Shown here one piece after another: positions 27,699-35,649 of a DNA stretch of 51,574 bases; the stretch's first letter is position 1, and every line of letters begins with the position of its first letter. Under the pieces are notes generated by a model, which was not told the DNA's origin, did no database searches, and saw nothing but the letters and a program-made list of their open reading frames with translations. The stretch comes from Cytophagales bacterium. Its GTDB lineage: Bacteria > Bacteroidota > Bacteroidia > Cytophagales > Spirosomataceae. The DNA is taken from positions 1 through 51,574 of the forward strand of contig JAAFKE010000024.1 in assembly GCA_013298215.1 (NCBI GenBank), read 5' to 3'. The position numbers were made by a program, and so were the translations under genes.

Positions 27699-27708
27699 CT
27701 TTGTACCA

Positions 27709-28215
27709 ATGACTATCTCTACATTTTACTACGAATCGCCCCTGGGGAGGATCGAAATAAGCGCCACCGATGAGGTGATCTCGTCAGTATTGTTCGAGGA
27801 CTCGGCCAAAAAGCAAAGCCCTAAATTGCCCGCTACCGAGCACCTATCGCCCGAAATTGAAAAGTGCGTACTCCAACTCGACGACTACTTTTCGGGAAAA
27901 ATAGCGGATTTTGATGTCCGTTTCAAGCACAGTGGTTCCGATTTTCAGCAAAAAGTGTGGGCGGAGCTGTGCCGTATTCCAGTTGGCAAAACGATTTCCT
28001 ATTTAGAATTATCCAAACGGATCGGCAACGTAAAGGCCATTCGGGCGGTTGGCACGGCCAATGGATGCAACCAAATCGGAATTATAGTTCCGTGCCACCG
28101 CGTAATTGGGGCCGACGGCAGCTTGGTGGGCTACGCTGGCGACCTTTGGCGCAAAAAATGGTTGCTCGACCACGAACAAAAAATGGTTGGTCTGCAACAG
28201 CTTACCCTTTTTTAG
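27709..28215 (+). CDS. ogt: Methylated-DNA--protein-cysteine methyltransferase
   Basis: The protein has 168 residues. The active-site motif IVPCHRVIG is intact, as are the DNA-binding helix region (AIRAVGTANGCNQIG) and the closing GYAGDLWRKKWLLDHE. It repairs O6-alkylguanine and O4-alkylthymine by moving the alkyl group onto its cysteine, in a suicide reaction. The start ATG follows a strong terminator by 10 bp, so its promoter must overlap that hairpin. Its stop overlaps the convergent DUF2851 stop by 4 bp. Confidence 0.95.
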   Translation: MTISTFYYESPLGRIEISATDEVISSVLFEDSAKKQSPKLPATEHLSPEIEKCVLQLDDYFSGKIADFDVRFKHSGSDFQQKVWAELCRIPVGKTISYLELSKRIGNVKAIRAVGTANGCNQIGIIVPCHRVIGADGSLVGYAGDLWRKKWLLDHEQKMVGLQQLTLF

Positions 28216-29492
28216 GTTTGTTTCCGCACCAGGGCAATCCCTACCCCGCAGGCCAGACAGCGTTTTCGGCTACAAAACTCGTTGAACCACTCAATAACGC
28301 CCTGCGAGTCGTAGGCCGTTTTTATCTTCACCCCCAATTTTTCCCAATTATCGGTAATGTGGTTGCGTTCGGCGGGTAGGCTTTCTACTATTTCCAAGGC
28401 TTTTTCTAAGTAATCCCGCTGGTCGCGAACTTGGCCGTAGATTACCAAAAGCGGCACAACGGTATTTATGAGAATGTTTTCGGCCGAGGCGCGCCCCACT
28501 GCGGGCACTTTGGCGGTGGTTTCTTTGCCAAAAACGTAGTGCTTTTGCCAATAGTCAGACTGGGTCAATTGCAATCTTTTGAGCATGTCGGCCGTTTTTT
28601 CGATGTTGATAAACACCGAAAATAAACTGGCTTGCTGGGCAACCAACTGGGCAAATTGCGCCAACCGAACCGTCGGAAAATTAGCGGGGCGCAGCCGCAG
28701 GAACTTCCATTGCAGGGCTTGCATTTGCTTGTTTTGCAGCGAATACTTGGCCGCCAGCACCTTGTACTCTCTCGCCAATAAGCGTGAATAGTCGTCGGTA
28801 GGCTCGGCCAGCAAGCCCGCCGCTCCGTAGAGTAGCGCCTCTACTTGGGGGAGGTTGTCGCGGTGTTTTTGAAGTATTTTGAGCGGCACTGCCCGCGCCA
28901 ATTGTAAAAATGGGTCGGCGTTTATTTTAAAGCCAAAGTTGTAGGCCAGTAGTTGATAGGCGGTTTCTTCCCAATCGTTTTGGTTTTGTTCAAAAAACTG
29001 GCGTGCCACTTCGGCCTTCCGCTCTAAGCGTTGCGTGAGTGTTTTGTCGAGCATCGAAACCCGCACCAGTTCATCTACGCTACCAAACTGAGCCCCGCAA
29101 GGAATTGTTTCGGGGGTTTGAAGCAGGGCATCGTAGCGTTTCCAGACGGCGGGGTCAGTAATATTTTGTAGCTCTAAAACGGGCAGTACAGTGCCGTCGG
29201 GGCGGGCAATGGGGGCATCGTTTTGCCAAACAACGTGCAAGATCACATTGTTGTAGGCAGCATCGGACTGGTGCTGGTGCAAATGCCAATCCGATGCTTT
29301 CACGTGGATTTCGACGCTTCCGAACCACTCAATGCCGTCGATAAACAGCCGCGAGTCTTGAAAATCGGCCCCCGAATCTGCATTGAGTCGCCCCGTTTGC
29401 AACACCTTTATGGCCTGACCAGCCGAGGTTTTTAGGTCGTTTTTTTGAAAATACTGGAACTGCCAAATAAAATACAGAAAGGCTTCGGTCAT
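28212..29492 (-). CDS. DUF2851 family protein
   Basis: The protein has 426 residues. The N-terminus (TEAFLYFIWQFQYF, then GRLNADSGADFQDSRLFIDG and SVEIHVKASDWHLHQHQSD) is the hallmark of DUF2851, a Bacteroidota family of unknown function. The central acid/amide pattern with a conserved E in SVEIHVK recalls a nuclease-like fold, but I cannot show this. It is the last gene of a tight minus-strand run (24 bp after the SDR gene), and a CxxC pair near the C-terminus (RKRCLACGVG) may bind a metal. Confidence 0.88.
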   Translation of the reverse strand: MTEAFLYFIWQFQYFQKNDLKTSAGQAIKVLQTGRLNADSGADFQDSRLFIDGIEWFGSVEIHVKASDWHLHQHQSDAAYNNVILHVVWQNDAPIARPDGTVLPVLELQNITDPAVWKRYDALLQTPETIPCGAQFGSVDELVRVSMLDKTLTQRLERKAEVARQFFEQNQNDWEETAYQLLAYNFGFKINADPFLQLARAVPLKILQKHRDNLPQVEALLYGAAGLLAEPTDDYSRLLAREYKVLAAKYSLQNKQMQALQWKFLRLRPANFPTVRLAQFAQLVAQQASLFSVFINIEKTADMLKRLQLTQSDYWQKHYVFGKETTAKVPAVGRASAENILINTVVPLLVIYGQVRDQRDYLEKALEIVESLPAERNHITDNWEKLGVKIKTAYDSQGVIEWFNEFCSRKRCLACGVGIALVRKQT

Positions 29493-29516
29493 CGAACTGC
29501 GGTGCTAATTGGTTTA

Positions 29517-30290
29517 TTACAAGGGCGTTACGTAAGCAGAAGTAATCCCACCATCGACCATAAAATCAGTACCAGTTACAAACGACGACTCGTCGGAGGC
29601 CAAAAACAGCGAAGCGTAGGCAATTTCGAGTGCCTCTCCGAAGCGTCCCATGGGCACGTGCACCAAGCGGCGTTGCTTTTTTTCTTCGGTGTTCAAAAAG
29701 CTCATCAAAAGCTCAGTTTTGAGTGGTCCCGGGCAGAGGGCGTTCACCCTGATGCCCTCGCGGGCGTGGATTACGGCCAGCTCGCGGGTGAGGGCCAGCA
29801 CCGCGCCCTTGCTGGCCGTGTAGGCAATTTGGGGCGTGGCCGCCCCCAAAATAGCCACAAACGAAGCCGTGTTGATGATGCTTCCGCCGCCCGCGCGTTT
29901 GAGGGCAGGAATACCGTACTTGCAACCCAAAAACACGCCTTTGGCGTTTATGTTCATCGTCAGGTCCCAAATATGCTCTTCGGTCGTAACTGCGTTGTCG
30001 TCGTCGCTGTGCATAATGCCCGCGTTGTTGAACAACACATTGAGCTTGCCGAAGGTTTGCTCGGCAAAATCAACCATTTTGGCGCAATCATCGGCCTTCG
30101 ATACATCGGCGCGAATGTAGGCAGCCTCCCCGCCATTTTCAATGATTTGTGCCACCACAGTTCGGCCCTCCGCATCGTTCACGTCCGAGACAACAACTTT
30201 TGCGCCCTCTTTGGCAAATAACAAAGCCGTTTCTTTGCCGATACCACTGCTGCCGCCCGTAATGAGCGCTACTTTGTTTGCTAAACGCAT
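29517..30290 (-). CDS. Short-chain dehydrogenase/reductase (SDR)
   Basis: The protein has 257 residues, the classical SDR length. The NAD(P)-binding motif TGGSSGIG, the NNAG motif (FNNAGIM) and the catalytic YTASK are all present, with the catalytic Ser in NTASFVAILG. The aspartate after beta-2 (VVSDVND) favours NAD over NADP. The substrate cannot be told. It lies between the nucleosidase gene and the DUF2851 gene with gaps of 24-30 bp. Confidence 0.92.
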   Translation of the reverse strand: MRLANKVALITGGSSGIGKETALLFAKEGAKVVVSDVNDAEGRTVVAQIIENGGEAAYIRADVSKADDCAKMVDFAEQTFGKLNVLFNNAGIMHSDDDNAVTTEEHIWDLTMNINAKGVFLGCKYGIPALKRAGGGSIINTASFVAILGAATPQIAYTASKGAVLALTRELAVIHAREGIRVNALCPGPLKTELLMSFLNTEEKKQRRLVHVPMGRFGEALEIAYASLFLASDESSFVTGTDFMVDGGITSAYVTPL

Positions 30291-30320
30291 GGGTAAATTG
30301 AGTTTAATGTTAGAATAAAA

Positions 30321-31091
30321 TCAAAGAATCTCGATAATTTTCAAAGTTAGTTTCGCAGAATTTTGGGCGGCAATGTCCAAATTACTGAACATAATCTCGC
30401 TTGCCTGGGCATCTGCCCGGTCCGAAACCGACCTAATAACCAAATGTGGCACACCCCACTGGTGGCAAACTTGCGCCACAGCCGCCCCCTCCATCTCGGT
30501 GGCATCGGCCCCGAAAACGTCCCGCAGTTGGTTCACTTTTTCGGTCGAGGACACAAACAGATCGCCAGAAACAATAGTCCCCACCACACAAACGGGTACG
30601 CGCTCACCAACGGCTTGGAACTCAACAGCTTGGCTTGCCTCGAGGGCTTTTTGGAGCAATTCGACATCGGCAGGAAAGAAATCTGGGTTCAGTTCGTTGC
30701 TCAAAAAATTGTACGTTTGCCGCGTTGGCACGCCCTGAAACGTAATGGCGTGGTAGTCGTGGTGGCCCACCTGCTGGCCAATCACAATATCGCCTGGGTG
30801 CAGGCCGTCGTTAACTCCGCCAGCAATGCCCGTAAATATCAACTGTTTGGGCTCGAAAGAATGCACCATCAAAGCAGTAGTTACGGCGGCGTTCACCTTG
30901 CCGATTCCCGTTTGGCCAACGACTACCGCCCGACCGTGTAGTGTTCCCGTATAAAAACAAACGCCCTGCACCAGCACCTCTTGGGCGTTTTGGAGGGCTT
31001 GCCGCAGCAGCTGTACTTCTGCGCCAAAGGCTCCCAAAATAGCGATAACAGAACTCGGCTCGTAGGTATGTGGCTGGTGGGTGGTGTTCAT
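30321..31091 (-). CDS. 5'-methylthioadenosine/S-adenosylhomocysteine nucleosidase family protein
   Basis: The protein has 256 residues from the ATG at 31091; an open frame reaching 31190 would overlap the mce gene and adds an unrelated stretch. Matches to the PNP/UDP phosphorylase-1 superfamily are the N-terminal IAILGAFGAEVQLL with its catalytic-type Glu, the G-rich TGIAGGVNDGLHPGDIVIG, the substrate motif ATEMEGAAVAQ, and SVSDRADA with the catalytic Asp. It should cleave MTA and SAH to adenine plus the thiosugar, in methyl-cycle salvage. It starts 20 bp after mce. Confidence 0.88.
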   Translation of the reverse strand: MNTTHQPHTYEPSSVIAILGAFGAEVQLLRQALQNAQEVLVQGVCFYTGTLHGRAVVVGQTGIGKVNAAVTTALMVHSFEPKQLIFTGIAGGVNDGLHPGDIVIGQQVGHHDYHAITFQGVPTRQTYNFLSNELNPDFFPADVELLQKALEASQAVEFQAVGERVPVCVVGTIVSGDLFVSSTEKVNQLRDVFGADATEMEGAAVAQVCHQWGVPHLVIRSVSDRADAQASEIMFSNLDIAAQNSAKLTLKIIEIL

Positions 31092-31111
31092 AAAATAAAT
31101 TGTGCGGTTGG

Positions 31112-31522
31112 TTAGATTGGTGCTACGATTTGCTGGCAAAGTTCTACCAGCACGCCATTGGTGCCTTTGGGATGCAGAAAACAAACCCATTTATTGTCGG
31201 CACCGCGTTTGGGCTCGGGGTTGAGAAGCACAAAACCCTCGCCTTGCAGACGCTGCATTTCGGCTTTAATATCGGTTACTTCAAAAGCGAGGTGGTGGAT
31301 TCCTTCGCCCCTTTTTTCGATAAATTTTGCAATCGGGCTGTCGGCGCGGGTGGCTTGTAGGAGTTCGATTTTGGTTTGATTGACCTCAAAAAACGAGGTT
31401 TCTACGCCCTCAGCCTCCACCGTTTCGTGTTTATAAGGTGCCACGTTGAGTAGCTTGGCGAAAAGTTGGTTAGATGCTGCCAAGTCTCGCACGGCTATTC
31501 CGATGTGTTCTACGTTTGTCAT
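31112..31522 (-). CDS. mce: Methylmalonyl-CoA epimerase
   Basis: The protein has 136 residues, a typical length. It is a VOC/glyoxalase-fold protein of two beta-alpha-beta3 modules. Metal ligands are His in VEHIGIAV and in GIHHLAFEV, with the final Glu in GVLVELCQ. The family motifs SPIAKFIEKRGEGIHH and FLHPKGTNGVLVEL are clear. It interconverts the R and S forms of methylmalonyl-CoA in propionate metabolism. The mutase is not in this window. It starts 1 bp after the rsgA stop codon. Confidence 0.93.
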   Translation of the reverse strand: MTNVEHIGIAVRDLAASNQLFAKLLNVAPYKHETVEAEGVETSFFEVNQTKIELLQATRADSPIAKFIEKRGEGIHHLAFEVTDIKAEMQRLQGEGFVLLNPEPKRGADNKWVCFLHPKGTNGVLVELCQQIVAPI

Positions 31523-31523
31523 G

Positions 31524-32432
31524 TTATTTGCGGTTGTCTTGGCCTCCCATCATGCTCAAATAGCTTTCGTAGCGGCTCATGCCTATTTCTCCCGCTTCGA
31601 CGGAAGCCTTGACGGCGCACCCTGGCTCATTGATGTGCTGGCAATTGTGGAACCGGCACTCGTTTAGCAACGCCCTAAATTCGGGGAAACAATGCCCAAT
31701 TTCGGCCTGGCCGATGTCGGTTAGCCCCAGTTCTTTAATGCCCGGTGAATCAATAATAAAAGTAGTAGCGTTGAGTTCAAACATTTCGGCGAAGGTGGTG
31801 GTGTGCACGCCCTTGTTGGCAAAAGTAGAGACCTCGTTGGTGCGCAAAAGCAGGTCGGGCGCCACCGCATTGACCAGCGACGACTTGCCAACCCCCGAGT
31901 GCCCTGCCAATACAGAGACTTTGCCAGTGAGCAAATCGGCAAATACTTGGCTACCCTCCCCCTCCGTTGCCGAAGTTTTAAGACACTGATAACCAATGGA
32001 TTGATACAATTCAATAACTTGATCTTGCACCTCTTTAAATTCGTCAGGGATTATGTCCTGTTTGTTGAAGACGATAACCGTCGGGATTCTGAACGACTCC
32101 GCAACCACCAAAAACCGATCAATGAATCCCATTGAGGTGCGCGGAAAAGTGAGCGTAACGATCAGCACGGCTTGATCTACGTTGGCTGCCAGCACGTGGG
32201 CGTGGGCTGTTTTATGCACCGACTGCCGCTCAATGTAATTGTGGCGGGGCAAAATATCGGTAATCATGGCCGAGTTTTCGGTGCGGTCTTCTTCTTGCCA
32301 CACCACACGGTCGCCAACTGCGATGGGGTTGGTCACTTTGCGGCCCTCGAGCTTGAACTTACCCTTGAGCCGCGCCCGCCAGAGGTGGCCGTCGGCGGCG
32401 CGCAAGTCGTACCAAGACCCCGTCGAACGCAT
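31524..32432 (-). CDS. rsgA: Ribosome small-subunit-dependent GTPase A
   Basis: The protein has 302 residues from the ATG at 32432; a TTG seven codons earlier is possible. It has an OB-fold N-terminus, then a circularly permuted GTPase with motif order NKQD, GHSGVGKSS, DSPG, and then a C-terminal zinc finger (CRFHNCQHINEPGC). It aids 30S maturation. It is the first gene of the run rsgA-mce-mtn-SDR-DUF2851, whose gaps are 1, 20, 30 and 24 bp. Confidence 0.95.
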   Translation of the reverse strand: MRSTGSWYDLRAADGHLWRARLKGKFKLEGRKVTNPIAVGDRVVWQEEDRTENSAMITDILPRHNYIERQSVHKTAHAHVLAANVDQAVLIVTLTFPRTSMGFIDRFLVVAESFRIPTVIVFNKQDIIPDEFKEVQDQVIELYQSIGYQCLKTSATEGEGSQVFADLLTGKVSVLAGHSGVGKSSLVNAVAPDLLLRTNEVSTFANKGVHTTTFAEMFELNATTFIIDSPGIKELGLTDIGQAEIGHCFPEFRALLNECRFHNCQHINEPGCAVKASVEAGEIGMSRYESYLSMMGGQDNRK

Positions 32433-32657
32433 TATTAAACCTTCATTTTTCAAATCTTGACTGGGTAAGTAATAGTTTTGAGTGTTGAATTTTGAATAAA
32501 TATATGGTAGAACGTAAGTTACGAATTCATTATTTATAATTCATATCTTCCTTAATTTAGTTGCCCACAAATTTAAGCTAAAATTCGACCAAAAATATTG
32601 CCCACCATCCGATATTTGAACTGCCCCCGTTCACACAAAACAATTCTCAGTTCTGGA

Positions 32658-32687
32658 TTGCAAATACTGGCTTTATGCCTAATTTTG
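32658..32687 (+). promoter_or_regulatory. nuoJ-nuoK promoter, full Bacteroidota consensus
   Basis: TTG at 32658-32660, then exactly 19 bp, then TAATTTTG at 32680-32687, which matches TTG-N19-TAnnTTTG fully. The start would be near 32693, about 28 nt before the nuoJ ATG. This is the best promoter in the window. Confidence 0.6.
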
Positions 32688-32720
32688 AGAGGCGCAAGCC
32701 GCCCACATACCCGTATTAGG

Positions 32721-33263
32721 ATGCTACTTTTTATATTTTATTTTTTTGCTTTGTTATCAGTCGGGGCAGCACTGTTTATTTTAATGACCAAAAACCTCAT
32801 GTACATGGCACTGGGGCTGTTCGCGTCGCTTTTGGGGGTGGCCGCTTTGTACGTTTTGGCGGGAGCCGATTTTTTGGCCGTAACTCAGATCATGGTGTAC
32901 GTAGGTGGGGTTTTGGTGCTGCTCATTTTTGGTATTATGCTCACCAAAAAGAGCCAATCACCCGATAATCAACTAAAAAACTACGTTCTTACTTCAAATA
33001 TTAACCAGTTTTGGGGGGTTGTCGTTAGCCTTTCAATCTTCGGAATCTTGTTTGTGGCTATTTTAACGGCCAACTTTTCGTTCTTCGAGCGTCCCACAAA
33101 TGTAGAACAATCTGCGGGTGCGAGCACAGTTCAGCCCATCGGTATGTCGTTGCTCACCACGCACCTGCTGCCGTTCGAGATTGCGAGTATTCTACTGATG
33201 GTGGCACTGATGGGTGCTACCTACATTGCCACCTCAAAAACCAAACCAGACAATGACGAGTGA
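32721..33263 (+). CDS. nuoJ: NADH-quinone oxidoreductase subunit J
   Basis: The protein has 180 residues from the ATG at 32721; the frame is open back to 32598, but those extra 41 residues are not NuoJ-like and would run over the promoter. It has five hydrophobic helices, with the NuoJ segment ADFLAVTQIMVYVGGVLVLLIFGIML including the broken helix TM3. It is a membrane subunit of complex I. Its last 11 bp overlap nuoK. Confidence 0.93.
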   Translation: MLLFIFYFFALLSVGAALFILMTKNLMYMALGLFASLLGVAALYVLAGADFLAVTQIMVYVGGVLVLLIFGIMLTKKSQSPDNQLKNYVLTSNINQFWGVVVSLSIFGILFVAILTANFSFFERPTNVEQSAGASTVQPIGMSLLTTHLLPFEIASILLMVALMGATYIATSKTKPDNDE

Positions 33264-33573
33264 TTTGACTCCCCTACCCAGCTTTTATTTTCTAATGGTG
33301 GCGGCCGCGCTCTTCAGCATTGGTTTGGGGGTCATCGTCACCAAGCGAAACGCCGTGGCCGTATTAATTGGTATTGAGCTGATACTGAACGCCGTAAACC
33401 TAAATTTAGTAACTTTTTCGCGGCACGACCCCAGCCTGCGCGGTCAGCTTTTTGCGCTCTTCGTCATCGTGGTTGCCGCCGCCGAAGCAGCCATTGCGCT
33501 GGCTATTGTGCTAAAAACCTACCAATATTTCAGAACCGCAGATTTAGACCAAGTAAGCGATCTTAAAAATTGA
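33253..33573 (+). CDS. nuoK: NADH-quinone oxidoreductase subunit K
   Basis: The protein has 106 residues with three transmembrane helices. GIELILNAVNLN carries the conserved membrane glutamate of the proton path, and the third helix VVAAAEAAIALAIV carries the second one. The start ATG at 33253 lies inside the end of nuoJ, suggesting coupled translation. nuoL, nuoM and nuoN do not follow; the next gene is on the other strand. Confidence 0.94.
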   Translation: MTSDLTPLPSFYFLMVAAALFSIGLGVIVTKRNAVAVLIGIELILNAVNLNLVTFSRHDPSLRGQLFALFVIVVAAAEAAIALAIVLKTYQYFRTADLDQVSDLKN

Positions 33574-33657
33574 GTGTTACCTCCCAAATGCTGTCTGATA
33601 AAAAAGTAGTGCATTGGGCATATTCGTTGTCAAGCCGCAAACCAGTCAGTAGATTGA

Positions 33658-34383
33658 TTACTGGCTATTTTTGTCTAATTGTTTCACCACAACGTCAAAA
33701 TCTTTGGGATACGGAGCTTCGATCTGCACTGGCTCGCCGTCGATAAGAAAAAACCGCAGCGAGTGCGCGTGCAACGCCACCCGTTGAATGAGCGGCCACT
33801 CGTCGGTTTCTTGTTTGAGGTTGAACTTCTTTTTGATCTGAGACAAGAAAATGGGGTCGCCGCCGTAGGTTTTGTCGCAAACGATGGGTGCTTTGATGCA
33901 CATAAGGTGCACCCTGATTTGGTGCATTCGGCCCGTGACGGGAATACACTCCACGAGGGTGTGCTTGCGGTAGGCGCGTAGGGTGTTAAAAATAGTCTCG
34001 GCGGGCTTGCCTTTTTCGCGGTCGATGCGCACCGAGGTCGAGTCGCGCGAGATGGCGATGGGCAAAAAAACGGCGATACTTTCCAGGTTATGCAGGCCAT
34101 TGACCACGGCGTGGTAGCGTTTGGTTACTTTTCGGTGCTCGAACTGCATAGACAAGTGCCGGTAGGCGGCTGGGTTTTTGGCAATGGCCATGACCCCCGA
34201 CGTTTCTTTGTCGAGGCGGTGCGCCAGCTGGGCATCGTCCCAGTATTCTTTGGCCATTCGCAGAATACTCAGCGAGCGGTCGGCGGTGCGTTCGTCGAGC
34301 GATGCCACGTGGGGCGGTTTGTTGATGACAATATAATCGTCGTTTTCAAACAGAATATAATCTTTAAAATCTTGAACTTTCAC
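33658..34383 (-). CDS. RluA-family pseudouridine synthase
   Basis: About 241 residues from a GTG at 34383; an ATG at 34464 is in frame but would lie 5 bp from the divergent dprA start and leave no promoter. The sequence opens as the family does (YILFENDDYIVINKPPHVASL). It has the catalytic aspartate in AHRLDKETSG, the fold motif KRYHAVVNG, and TGRMHQIRVHL near the end. It lacks an S4 domain. The target uridine in rRNA or tRNA cannot be told. Confidence 0.9.
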   Translation of the reverse strand: MKVQDFKDYILFENDDYIVINKPPHVASLDERTADRSLSILRMAKEYWDDAQLAHRLDKETSGVMAIAKNPAAYRHLSMQFEHRKVTKRYHAVVNGLHNLESIAVFLPIAISRDSTSVRIDREKGKPAETIFNTLRAYRKHTLVECIPVTGRMHQIRVHLMCIKAPIVCDKTYGGDPIFLSQIKKKFNLKQETDEWPLIQRVALHAHSLRFFLIDGEPVQIEAPYPKDFDVVVKQLDKNSQ

Positions 34384-34469
34384 AAATAGTACTGAAAAAT
34401 GTAAAACGGATCGTGTAAAACGCGGTATAATTTGCAAATTTACGTCTTTATTCCCCATTTTCATTCTAA

Positions 34470-35573
34470 ATGTCTGCACAGTTACACCAACTTGCTCTGG
34501 CTTTTTCGCCCAACGTGGGCAATGTCATGGCCCGCAACCTAATTAGTTACTTAGGCTCTGCCGATGCTGTTTTTGCGGCTTCGGCCACTAAGCTCAAATC
34601 TGTGCCTGGCATTGGCGAGGTCATTGCGCAGGGTATTTTGCAAAAAACGGGGGTCAGAGAGGCCGAAAAAGAGCTGGTGCTGCTCGAAAAAAAGGGAGTT
34701 GAGTTGCTTTTTTCGCACCAGCCCGCCTACCCTACCCGCATGAAAACCCTGTACGATGCTCCCTTTATGATGTACCAAAAAGGACCTTGCCAGCTAAACA
34801 CCCCGCGCGTGGTGGGCATGGTGGGCACCCGAAACGCCACCGACTACGGGCGGCGCGTTACCGAAGAAATTGTGGAGGGACTAAAGCCATATAATGTACT
34901 GATTTCGAGTGGGTTGGCCTACGGAATAGACATTACCGCGCACCGCGCTTGCCTCAAATTTGGCGTGCCAACGGTGGGTGTTATGGCCAGCGGAATTGAC
35001 ATTATTTACCCCGCCGTTCACCAAAAAACGGCCCAAGAAATGCTCGAAAACGGTGCGTTGCTCACCGAGGCACGCATGGGCATGAAACCCGATGCGATGC
35101 GGTTTCCGGCCAGAAACCGCATTATTGCGGGCATGAGCGACGTGACCATTGTGGTAGAAGCCGCCACCAAAGGCGGGGCGCTCATTACGGCCGAATACGC
35201 CAACAACTACAACCGCGACGTGTTTGCAGTACCGGGCAATTTGCACAGTTCGTACTCGGAGGGCTGCAACAAAATAATTCGAGAAAACAAAGCGCAGATA
35301 TTTACCAGCGTCGAGACTTTTATTGAATCAATGAACTGGAACGCAGCCACACCGAGCCGCGCGAGCCTCAAAACACCCGAGGTGGACATGAGCCATTTTA
35401 CGCACGAAGAAACCCAGATTATGGCACTTTTGAACCAGCACCGCCAGATGCAGGTAGACGACCTGAGTTGGCACAGCCAAATTCCGATGAACAAACTGGC
35501 CTCGCTCCTACTCAACTTGGAGTTTCAAGGCTTTGTGCGAACCCTGCCTGGCAAAAAATACGTACTGGCCTGA
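34470..35573 (+). CDS. dprA: DNA-processing protein DprA
   Basis: The protein has 367 residues. An N-terminal SAM-like/HhH region (SVPGIGEVIAQGI) is followed by the Rossmann-like DprA core with VGTRNATDYGRRV, SGLAYGIDITAHRAC and FPARNRIIAGMSD, and a C-terminal winged-helix domain (about 300-367). DprA loads RecA on incoming single-stranded DNA, so the cell may be naturally transformable. It is divergent from the pseudouridine synthase gene. No other competence gene is in the window. Confidence 0.95.
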   Translation: MSAQLHQLALAFSPNVGNVMARNLISYLGSADAVFAASATKLKSVPGIGEVIAQGILQKTGVREAEKELVLLEKKGVELLFSHQPAYPTRMKTLYDAPFMMYQKGPCQLNTPRVVGMVGTRNATDYGRRVTEEIVEGLKPYNVLISSGLAYGIDITAHRACLKFGVPTVGVMASGIDIIYPAVHQKTAQEMLENGALLTEARMGMKPDAMRFPARNRIIAGMSDVTIVVEAATKGGALITAEYANNYNRDVFAVPGNLHSSYSEGCNKIIRENKAQIFTSVETFIESMNWNAATPSRASLKTPEVDMSHFTHEETQIMALLNQHRQMQVDDLSWHSQIPMNKLASLLLNLEFQGFVRTLPGKKYVLA

Positions 35574-35583
35574 GTAGAAAATA

Positions 35584-35610
35584 GATGCCTCCTTCGTCGG
35601 CATGACAAAG
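35584..35610 (+). repeat. Short dispersed intergenic repeat, copy 1
   Basis: The core CCTCCTTCGTCGGCATGACA recurs, with a single mismatch, at 38144-38163. The longer 27-bp match is about 25 of 27. It lies upstream of the outer-membrane receptor gene, in direct orientation with copy 2 downstream. Confidence 0.6.
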
Positions 35611-35649
35611 AAATCTTAATTTGTTATCAGCCAGCAACCTAAAAAACCA

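Noticed and set aside
29445-30221. 258-codon plus-strand frame
   Set aside because: It is antisense to the SDR gene, which has all SDR motifs.
32598-32720. 41-codon N-terminal extension of nuoJ
   Set aside because: It runs over the best promoter in the window and is not NuoJ-like; the ATG at 32721 gives the normal length.
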